Assembly (NCBI GenBank): GCA_029262955.1
Contig: JAJCYL010000055.1
Coordinates: 1-8,698, forward strand
Reading direction: 5' to 3'
Length of the DNA: 8,698 bases
DNA from: Cytophagales bacterium
Lineage (GTDB): Bacteria > Bacteroidota > Bacteroidia > Cytophagales > Cyclobacteriaceae
Positions 1 through 5,710 of the stretch are shown here, piece by piece. The position numbers and the translations under genes are program-made. The notes under the pieces were generated by a model. That model searched no databases. It was not told where the DNA came from and saw only the letters and a program-made list of their open reading frames with translations. How positions within the stretch are numbered: the stretch's first letter is position 1; each line of letters begins with the position of its first letter.

Positions 1-113
1 AAGGACCTATACTGTGAATGGCATCATTTACGTTTAGGATTGATGCGCTTACCGAGGACCGCCTTTCAAACTACCTATTTTCCCAGGTCTCGAATTATTG
101 ACTTCTTTATCAT

Positions 114-121
114 TAGCTTTG
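114..121 (+). promoter_or_regulatory. Possible Bacteroidota -7 promoter element for the pseudouridine synthase gene
   Basis: The sequence TAGCTTTG matches the Bacteroidota -7 consensus TAnnTTTG at all fixed positions. It would start transcription near position 127, giving a leader of about 12 bases before ATG 140. A TTG at 98-100 could be the -33 element, but the 13-base gap is shorter than the usual spacing of about 19-20, so the assignment is tentative. Confidence 0.3.
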
Positions 122-139
122 ACATCCAAGCAGGAAAGG

Positions 140-916
140 ATGGTCAAAAGACAAGTTAAATCGGCGAATTTTAGCAGAAAAGATAAGCCTGTTGAAACCA
201 GTGAATCAACTTTAGTTCGACTAAACAAATTCATTGCTAATGCAGGAGTTTGTTCCAGAAGAGATGCCGACAAATTAATTTCCCAGGGGCAGATTACAAT
301 TAATGGTGAAAAAGCACAGGAATTAGGCGTAAAAGTTAAGCCAACCGACGTTGTTAAATACAATGGCAAAATTTTAATACCCGAAAAGCCGGTTTATATT
401 CTCCTGAACAAACCTAAGGACTTTATTACCACCTTAGATGACCCTGAAGGAAGAAGAACTGTAATGGAACTCATCAATAGAAAAGAAGGTGAGAGGATTT
501 ATCCAGTGGGACGATTAGATAGGAAAACAACCGGTATTTTGTTGCTTACCAATGATGGGGACCTTGCCAAAAAACTTAGTCATCCGTCAAGTGAAGTTAA
601 GAAGTTATATGAAGTGGTTTTAGACAAACCCATTTCCGAGGAAGATTTTATTCGACTCGAGTCAGGGGTAACCTTAGAAGATGGTTTTGCAAAGCCAGAT
701 GAGATGGCCATTGTTTCTGAAGACAAGAGAAGCATTGGTGTTCAAATTCACATGGGAAGAAATCGAATCGTCCGGAGGATGTTTGAAGCAATTGGATATG
801 AAGTCATCCGACTGGACCGTGTAATGTATGCTGACCTGACCAAGAAAGACCTTTCACGAGGCAAATGGCGATACCTTTCCGAAAAAGAATTAATAAAACT
901 AAAGTACCTGAAGTAA
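140..916 (+). CDS. rRNA pseudouridine synthase, RsuA/RluB/E/F family
   Basis: This 258-residue cytosolic enzyme is predicted to convert a specific uridine in ribosomal RNA to pseudouridine. Residues about 26-72 form an S4 RNA-binding domain (RLNKFIANAGVCSRRDAD, then NGEKAQELGVKV). The catalytic motif GRLDRKTTG lies at 124-132, with Asp127 the expected nucleophile. The family's C-terminal signature GRNRIVRRMF is at 206-215. The first 25 residues are a basic, low-complexity tail; many Bacteroidota homologues carry a longer one. ATG 140 was preferred over TTG 98 in the same frame because the TTG version adds an unremarkable 14 residues that would overlap a possible -7 promoter element; AGGAAAGG lies directly before the ATG. 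The gene converges on the TerB-like gene with one base between stop codons. Which rRNA site is modified (RsuA for 16S, RluB/E/F for 23S) cannot be told from the sequence; an RluB-like role is a guess. Confidence 0.93.
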   Translation: MVKRQVKSANFSRKDKPVETSESTLVRLNKFIANAGVCSRRDADKLISQGQITINGEKAQELGVKVKPTDVVKYNGKILIPEKPVYILLNKPKDFITTLDDPEGRRTVMELINRKEGERIYPVGRLDRKTTGILLLTNDGDLAKKLSHPSSEVKKLYEVVLDKPISEEDFIRLESGVTLEDGFAKPDEMAIVSEDKRSIGVQIHMGRNRIVRRMFEAIGYEVIRLDRVMYADLTKKDLSRGKWRYLSEKELIKLKYLK

Positions 917-917
917 C

Positions 918-1367
918 CTAATGCTCGAGGTTCAATCTTCTCGACAACTCATTGATTGATTGTTGTTCTTCTGGAGAAATTCCATCAGATGCATTTGCGA
1001 ACAAATACATTGCTTCCAAAATGAATTCCTTATTTTGATCGTTTTGCTTAACATAGTCGGTGAGCGCATTAAGAAACTTGGACTTCCATCTGTCCGTGTT
1101 ATCCAATAAATATCTAAACTCAGTCACAAAAATCCGCTCAAGCCCTTCCTGCTCCTCGGGATCAAGCACTTCTTCCTGAACACTCTGTGCCATTGCCCTT
1201 GCCAGGCTTTTGACAGCTTCCCATTCAGTCGTATCGAGTAAATCATCAGCCATCACTACCAGCATAGCCGGGAATAGATTAACCAGGTAAGTAAACTGCT
1301 CAACGTCCATTTTGACCGGGCGAATCCTTCTATACTCTTTAAATAATTTCTCTATCTGTTCTGTCAT
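918..1367 (-). CDS. TerB-like acidic helical protein of unknown function
   Basis: A 149-residue soluble protein with no signal peptide or membrane segment, rich in acidic residues and predicted to be all helical. Two stretches resemble the paired acidic motifs of the TerB/TerB-like (tellurite-resistance-associated) helical fold: ADDLLDTTEWEAVKSLA at about 40-56 and ASDGISPEEQQSINEL at about 126-141. In TerB proteins such aspartate/glutamate clusters bind metal ions, but the biochemical role is poorly defined. The match is by motif style only, so the family call is provisional. The gene lies 82 bases downstream of the mltF-like gene on the same strand, may be the last gene of that transcript, and ends one base from the oppositely oriented pseudouridine synthase gene. 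No other ter gene is in the window, so tellurite resistance should not be inferred. Confidence 0.72.
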   Translation of the reverse strand: MTEQIEKLFKEYRRIRPVKMDVEQFTYLVNLFPAMLVVMADDLLDTTEWEAVKSLARAMAQSVQEEVLDPEEQEGLERIFVTEFRYLLDNTDRWKSKFLNALTDYVKQNDQNKEFILEAMYLFANASDGISPEEQQSINELSRRLNLEH

Positions 1368-1449
1368 TGATCTGAAAAATGAAATTTTGCCTAAAATAAA
1401 TGATAAATGTACCCTTTGCCAAAAACGAGGTTTCTAATGCAGTAAGATG

Positions 1450-2931
1450 TCAGTCAGAAGATTCGATGTGTTCATCCTTTGCTAAGAGGGTTTTATAATG
1501 TTCATAGAGTGAATAAATACTCTCTACATACTCTACCGGCTCCGTACATCTACAATATCCATACTTGACCACAGGATCATTGAAATAATTCCTGAATGAC
1601 TTCTTTAATAAATATTCAGCCACCGTATCCCAATTGATATCCTCTCCAACATACTTTTTGGAGAGTTTGTAAGCGTCCAATACATGCCCCTGACCTACGT
1701 TATACGATCCTAATATGAATTTGACTCTTTCCAGGCTATCAGGAACTTTCTTTTTCCAATAGTTATCAAGCCATCGAATATGGCTTGAACCAGCCTCCAG
1801 GCTACTTTTGGGGTCTTCAAGATTAGTAATGCCATATGCCATGCCAGTTCGGGGAATAAGCTGCATCAAACCAATAGCTCCGGCCCAGGATTTTGCTTTT
1901 GGGTTGAATTTTGATTCTTGAAATATTTGTGCGGCTAATAATTTCCAGTCCCAGTTAAGTTCATTTGCGGTATTCTTTATCAAGTCATCGTACGGGGATA
2001 ATCGTGAACCAGAAAACACATTCGAAAAATCACTCTTTGCCCTGGCCAAGTGAACTTTTGAGTTTTTGAAATACTTATTGAAGATGACGTAATATTCCGA
2101 TTTGTTCCTCATCTCATTGATCCAGGAATTCACTGCCACAAGTAATGAAGGTGCATTTTTTCTAACTGCCCAGGCAATTTGCTGTGGGAAACTTACTGGC
2201 GTGAGTACATCAATATTAGAGAAATAGGTTGAGTTAACCAGAGCCACATGCTCATCAGCAATAGTATAGTCGATGGTGCCTTCAGATACCATTTGTATGA
2301 AATCTTCAGTAGAAGCACTTGGATAATCTTCTATTATTGAGATGTCACCTCCAAGCTCATCAGATAGATTTTTCAACCTACTGACATAAGCCGATGCAGT
2401 TCTTACAAAAATTTTCTTCCCAATGAGGTCTACCTGGTTTCTGATAACTGATCGTTCGAGCTCATGTCTTTTCAGTTGTCGCCAATTATCCGGTTTCCGC
2501 TGAATCAACATTTGTCTGGCCTGGATATGGGGATGAGAAAAACTCACTAATTTCTTGCGTTCATTGGTTACTGTTAAACTGTAAGCAATGATGTCACCAA
2601 CTCCTTGATTCAGTAATTCGAAAGTGCTCCCAAGGTCAGTAGTGAGATGGAACTCCAGACCAACACCTATTCGTTTTGCAAATAAGTCGAGTAAGTCATA
2701 TTCATAACCCATCGGTTGACCTTTATATACAAAGTAACCCGTGGAACTGTTGTCTATGATAACTCTTAATGTACCCCGCTCTCTAATTGCCTCAAGGTCG
2801 TATAAAATCGGCTCTGGAGGGGCAATAATGTCCACCTCAACATCATTTACTTCGGGACTGTTAGCACACCGAACGAAAAGGACGCCAATTGGCAAGAGGG
2901 CTATGCAAATAATCTTTGGGATTATAGACAT
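1450..2931 (-). CDS. mltF: MltF-like membrane-bound lytic murein transglycosylase with solute-binding domain
   Basis: This 493-residue envelope enzyme is predicted to cleave the beta-1,4 bond between MurNAc and GlcNAc in peptidoglycan, forming 1,6-anhydro ends. The N-terminus (residues 1-22) is a hydrophobic export segment ending at Cys22. That cysteine is preceded by FVR rather than a normal lipobox, so lipoprotein anchoring is uncertain. Residues about 52-285 are a family 3 periplasmic solute-binding domain (RGTLRVIIDNS, then GYEYDLLDLFAKRIG). Residues about 314-425 are an SLT (lysozyme-like) domain: FQES with catalytic Glu339, then GAIGLMQLIP at 351-360, DPKSSLEAG at 373-381 and SYNVGQGHVLDA at 409-420. 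This order and length match E. coli MltF (about 518 residues), in which the N-terminal domain regulates the catalytic one. It lies 95 bases downstream of the M28 gene. Residues 460 and 462 form a CRC pair that is not part of the catalytic motifs. Confidence 0.93.
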   Translation of the reverse strand: MSIIPKIICIALLPIGVLFVRCANSPEVNDVEVDIIAPPEPILYDLEAIRERGTLRVIIDNSSTGYFVYKGQPMGYEYDLLDLFAKRIGVGLEFHLTTDLGSTFELLNQGVGDIIAYSLTVTNERKKLVSFSHPHIQARQMLIQRKPDNWRQLKRHELERSVIRNQVDLIGKKIFVRTASAYVSRLKNLSDELGGDISIIEDYPSASTEDFIQMVSEGTIDYTIADEHVALVNSTYFSNIDVLTPVSFPQQIAWAVRKNAPSLLVAVNSWINEMRNKSEYYVIFNKYFKNSKVHLARAKSDFSNVFSGSRLSPYDDLIKNTANELNWDWKLLAAQIFQESKFNPKAKSWAGAIGLMQLIPRTGMAYGITNLEDPKSSLEAGSSHIRWLDNYWKKKVPDSLERVKFILGSYNVGQGHVLDAYKLSKKYVGEDINWDTVAEYLLKKSFRNYFNDPVVKYGYCRCTEPVEYVESIYSLYEHYKTLLAKDEHIESSD

Positions 2932-3026
2932 ATCAGTTTGACCTATCTCCTAAGCAGTTAATTCCGGAGTAAGTTTAATAATGATAGTGAAAATCTCGCA
3001 ATACAAGGTTGATTATAGAGAGTTTA

Positions 3027-4310
3027 TCAATCCAAATCCTGAATAAAGTCGCTTAATAGTAGAAAGAGATCTTCATATTCAGTGAGTGGAAGTGTTGAAG
3101 AACGATCATTAACATCATGATAAGCTTGAATACCCCCTTTTGTATAAATAAAAAAAGCTGGAACATTGTGTTGATCAAATGAACAGTGGTCACTGTTACA
3201 TGCCGTTCCTCGAGAAGTTATATCATTCAATAATTCTTTTTTGCTATTGATTCTATTCAGTAGATCGAATTCATCCTCATAAACTTTGCCATTAACAACC
3301 GTAATCCCATCATCACCAGTTCCAACGATATCAAGATTCAAAACGAATTTGACTTTAGCCAATGGATAGATCGGTCTGCTGACGTAATACTGAGATCCTA
3401 TCAGACCTGCCTCCTCACCACCAAAAGCAATAAACAACAGGCTGTATTTCGGCTTATCAAAAAATGAAAAATGTCTGGCCAGATTGAGTAGCATGGCAAC
3501 TCCACTGGCATTGTCATTGGCTCCCGGAAAGTAAGTATCCTTTCCCATCCTACCCAGATGATCGTAATGAGCGCTTATCACAATAAGGGAATCAGTTTTT
3601 TCGCCATTTAATAAACCAATTACATTTTGACTATAATGGTCGTTCAGAAAGTCATTCTTCACATTAAATTGAATCCTTCCAATGTCCGGTGATTTAAGCT
3701 CAGTCAATTTGATATAAAAGACAGGCCGGTCATTTAGTTTTTGACTTATATTCCAGGTGAGTTTAGTCTCAATTAAAATTATCGCCGCGGGGATTGTTAG
3801 ACTTCTGTTAAACTTCAGTACATCCTCAAATCCATCAATAACGTGTTTGTCTTCTTGTGTCAATTGGGAATATCCTGATTTGTTGAGACAAATTACTTTC
3901 TTCGTACTCTTGACCAACTTTACCCATTCCGTCATGTTTGTCAGTAAAGTGTCCAAAGTGATATTAACCACTTCAAACTTTCCCCTAATACCTGGAGAAG
4001 ACGGGTCAATTAAAAAATCAACACCAGGTAATAGTTTTTGTTGATCAACCTTGACTCTCATCTGAGAAGGATAGGTATTGACTTGTAAGGGAAACTTTTG
4101 TTGATAATTTAGGCTAAATGATTGCAGTCCAAATTCTTCGAATTCTGAGGCAATATAATTAGCAGCTTTAAGATGTCCGCCTTCTACATATCCCCGTCCG
4201 TGCATGTCGGCCCCAGTCAAGAGGTCAATCGTTGTTTGGGCGTAATGGATATCCTGGGCTGCAAGGTGCTTACTCAGGAGAACAAACAGCAGGTATAACC
4301 CTGTTTTAAT
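3027..4310 (-). CDS. Secreted M28-family zinc metallopeptidase (aminopeptidase-like)
   Basis: A two-zinc exopeptidase-type enzyme, 427 residues if translation begins at ATT 4310. From that start the N-terminus reads MKTGLYLLFVLLSKHLAAQ, a textbook Bacteroidota signal peptide with cleavage near the AAQ, so the mature enzyme should act in the periplasm or outside. The first conventional start in frame is ATG 4382, which adds 24 residues, overlaps mazG by 77 bases and puts a long basic tail ahead of the signal; ATG 4469 overlaps still more. In the ATT numbering, expected metal ligands are His248 (in AHYDHLG), Asp266 (GANDNASG), Glu300, Asp327 (LNLDIVG) and His398 (YHDVND). Glu299 of GGEEAG is the general base. 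SDH at 373-375 and the early GADMHGRGY are also typical of the family. All catalytic residues are present. The substrate is unknown; general peptide scavenging is likely. Co-transcription with mazG is inferred from the overlap. Confidence 0.92.
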   Translation of the reverse strand: MKTGLYLLFVLLSKHLAAQDIHYAQTTIDLLTGADMHGRGYVEGGHLKAANYIASEFEEFGLQSFSLNYQQKFPLQVNTYPSQMRVKVDQQKLLPGVDFLIDPSSPGIRGKFEVVNITLDTLLTNMTEWVKLVKSTKKVICLNKSGYSQLTQEDKHVIDGFEDVLKFNRSLTIPAAIILIETKLTWNISQKLNDRPVFYIKLTELKSPDIGRIQFNVKNDFLNDHYSQNVIGLLNGEKTDSLIVISAHYDHLGRMGKDTYFPGANDNASGVAMLLNLARHFSFFDKPKYSLLFIAFGGEEAGLIGSQYYVSRPIYPLAKVKFVLNLDIVGTGDDGITVVNGKVYEDEFDLLNRINSKKELLNDITSRGTACNSDHCSFDQHNVPAFFIYTKGGIQAYHDVNDRSSTLPLTEYEDLFLLLSDFIQDLD

Positions 4311-5103
4311 ACGACAACTTTTTTGCCCTGACCCAATAATTGTCCATTTCCTCAAGTGAAAGTTCGGACAAGACTTTGCCATCTTTTTTAGACTCAGATT
4401 CAATGTATTGAAACCTTTTAATAAATTTTTTATTGGTTCGTTCAAGAGCTTCTTCCGGATTAATATCAACGAAACGTGCGTAATTGATCATTGAGAATAA
4501 CAAATCGCCAAATTCAGCCTGTTTCTTAGCAACGTTCTGCTCTAATTTAAATTCTTCCATTTCTTCCTCTACCTTTTCCCATACCTGATCCTGATGATCC
4601 CAATCAAAACCCACACCTTTGGCTTTTTCCTGAATTCTCATCGCCTTGACTAAGGCAGGTAACGAATTAGGAACTCCACCAAGTACAGACTTGTTGCCTT
4701 TTTCCCTTAGTTTAATTTTTTCCCAATTACGTTTTACGGTTTCTTCGTCATTTGCCTCCACATCACCATAAATATGAGGATGGCGATGGATTAGTTTATC
4801 ACAAATGCTATTCAAAACATCCGAGATATCAAATGATTTCTTTTCTGAACCTATTCGGGAATAGAATGCAATATGCAATATCAAATCTCCCAGTTCCTTT
4901 TTTACTTCATCAAGATTACCTTCAAGAATAGCGTCAGACAATTCATAGGTCTCTTCGATAGTCAGGTGACGAAGGCTTTCAAATGTTTGTTTCTTATCCC
5001 AGGGACAATTTTCTCTTAACTCATCCATGATGGTCAGTAAACGATCAAAAGCTTTGAGTTTTTCTTCTCTATTCTCGTCTGTTGTTTTCTTAATTATTGC
5101 CAT
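4306..5103 (-). CDS. mazG: Nucleoside triphosphate pyrophosphohydrolase MazG
   Basis: This cytosolic house-cleaning enzyme hydrolyses (d)NTPs to the monophosphate and pyrophosphate, removing non-canonical nucleotides and, in some bacteria, lowering the alarmone pool. At 265 residues it matches E. coli MazG (263) and has two tandem MazG domains. The N-terminal domain has CPWD at 33-36, EETYE at 50-54 and ELGD at 70-73, which supply magnesium-binding acidic residues, then RHPHIYGD at 107-114. The C-terminal domain has the acidic run EEEMEE at 179-184 and EFGD at 197-200, with KGVGFDW at 162-168 between the domains. The start ATG 5103 has a plausible -7 promoter element about 30 bases upstream. 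The stop TAA (4308-4306) overlaps the likely ATT start of the M28 gene, suggesting translational coupling. It is divergent from the four-cysteine membrane protein gene. Confidence 0.96.
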   Translation of the reverse strand: MAIIKKTTDENREEKLKAFDRLLTIMDELRENCPWDKKQTFESLRHLTIEETYELSDAILEGNLDEVKKELGDLILHIAFYSRIGSEKKSFDISDVLNSICDKLIHRHPHIYGDVEANDEETVKRNWEKIKLREKGNKSVLGGVPNSLPALVKAMRIQEKAKGVGFDWDHQDQVWEKVEEEMEEFKLEQNVAKKQAEFGDLLFSMINYARFVDINPEEALERTNKKFIKRFQYIESESKKDGKVLSELSLEEMDNYWVRAKKLSY

Positions 5104-5131
5104 AAAAATGAACTATTCGTAAGCCTGAGCG

Positions 5132-5157
5132 TTGACAAAACTAAATGATTAACTTTA
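5132..5157 (+). promoter_or_regulatory. Probable promoter of the four-cysteine membrane protein gene
   Basis: TTGACA at 5132-5137 and TAACTTTA at 5150-5157 resemble Bacteroidota -33 and -7 elements; the second matches TAnnTTTG except for its last base. Fifteen bases separate TTG from TA, somewhat short. The start of transcription would fall near 5163, leaving about 10 bases before ATG 5174. The mazG -7 element on the other strand lies between these two boxes, so the divergent promoters would compete for polymerase. Confidence 0.4.
5136..5143 (-). promoter_or_regulatory. Probable -7 promoter element for mazG
   Basis: On the minus strand this reads TAGTTTTG, matching TAnnTTTG at every fixed position. 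Transcription would start near 5131, giving a leader of about 27 bases before ATG 5103. A TTTTTG run lies upstream, but only 14 bases separate it from this element, which is short for a Bacteroidota -33/-7 pair. Confidence 0.4.
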
Positions 5158-5173
5158 CAAAAATTGCTTAAGA

Positions 5174-5407
5174 ATGGCTACGGTTTTTTTAGGAATTGGC
5201 ATTGTTGCAATATTCTTCATCTTTATGTCGGTAAGACTGATATTCCTGAAGAATGGTGAGTTTAAAGGGACTTGTGCTTCACAGAATCCCTATCTCAATA
5301 AAGACGGGGAAGCTTGCGGGTTTTGTGGAAGAACAGTTAAAACCGGAGATGCCTGCGCCAACCCCAACAATGAAGTTGATAAGATGTTAGCCAAGTTTGA
5401 GAAATAG
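5174..5407 (+). CDS. Small single-span membrane protein with four cysteines, possibly NqrM-like
   Basis: A 77-residue protein. Residues about 3-25 form one hydrophobic membrane helix, followed by a basic turn (LKNGEFKGT) and a short soluble tail. Four cysteines at 34, 48, 51 and 61 give the pattern C-x13-C-x2-C-x9-C, which could bind a metal or an iron-sulfur cluster. The plan of one helix, then G-x-C, then clustered cysteines is like NqrM (DUF539), the factor that helps deliver iron to the Na+-translocating NADH:quinone reductase. That likeness is in architecture only; spacing and sequence differ, and no nqr gene is in the window. Proteins of this type in Bacteroidota are usually labelled only as membrane or secreted proteins. 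It is divergent from mazG and its stop codon is 3 bases from that of the converging ABM-domain gene. No Shine-Dalgarno sequence is visible. Confidence 0.82.
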   Translation: MATVFLGIGIVAIFFIFMSVRLIFLKNGEFKGTCASQNPYLNKDGEACGFCGRTVKTGDACANPNNEVDKMLAKFEK

Positions 5408-5410
5408 GTC

Positions 5411-5710
5411 TCAAACTGTGGTATAGGCTCCGATTAATTTCTCTTCTGTTGTCAATAAATCTCCTTTTTCATCCAGGCGAATAAAGGTAGCCTGATCGGA
5501 CTGATAAAAACTGTCGTAAGCACTTTTTGACTCCCACTTATCTATGGTTATGAAAACATTATCCGCCTGATCCGATTTGAGAAGGCTGGTTTCAATATAA
5601 TGAGGTGACTCTCGAAACCATCCCGCCCACTCGCCCTCCGGTCCACATAATGCAATAAAAGCTAATAGACACTCTGGCAGTACCTTGAATTCCCAAATAA
5701 CTACATACAT
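5411..5710 (-). CDS. ABM-type dimeric alpha-beta-barrel domain protein
   Basis: A 99-residue cytosolic protein made almost entirely of one antibiotic biosynthesis monooxygenase (ABM) domain. This ferredoxin-like fold usually dimerises and in other members includes quinol monooxygenases and haem-degrading enzymes. The opening beta strand MYVVIWEFKV, the GPEGEWAGWF segment (23-32), the HYIETSLL strand (37-44), TIDKWESKSAYDSF (55-68) and a C-terminal LTTEEKLIGAY (86-96) follow the layout of the small subgroup with a GPxGxWAxxF motif. The substrate is unknown and many members have no shown oxygenase activity. The ATG at 5710 shares its A with the TAA stop of the M14 gene (TAATG), so the two are almost certainly co-transcribed and translationally coupled. 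Since one product is exported and the other is cytosolic, a shared pathway is not evident. Confidence 0.88.
   Translation of the reverse strand: MYVVIWEFKVLPECLLAFIALCGPEGEWAGWFRESPHYIETSLLKSDQADNVFITIDKWESKSAYDSFYQSDQATFIRLDEKGDLLTTEEKLIGAYTTV

Noticed and set aside
49..369. A 106-codon minus-strand open frame opposite the start of the pseudouridine synthase gene
   Set aside because: Most of it is antisense to the well-supported S4 domain, and the peptide has no recognisable features.
925..945. TCGAG/CTCGA inverted repeat as a terminator for the pseudouridine synthase gene
   Set aside because: The stem is only 5 pairs with an 11-base loop, has no T-run, and lies in the coding region of the opposing gene.
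4383..4469. Extension of the M28 peptidase to ATG 4469
   Set aside because: It would overlap mazG by 164 bases and put about 50 residues before an obvious signal peptide.
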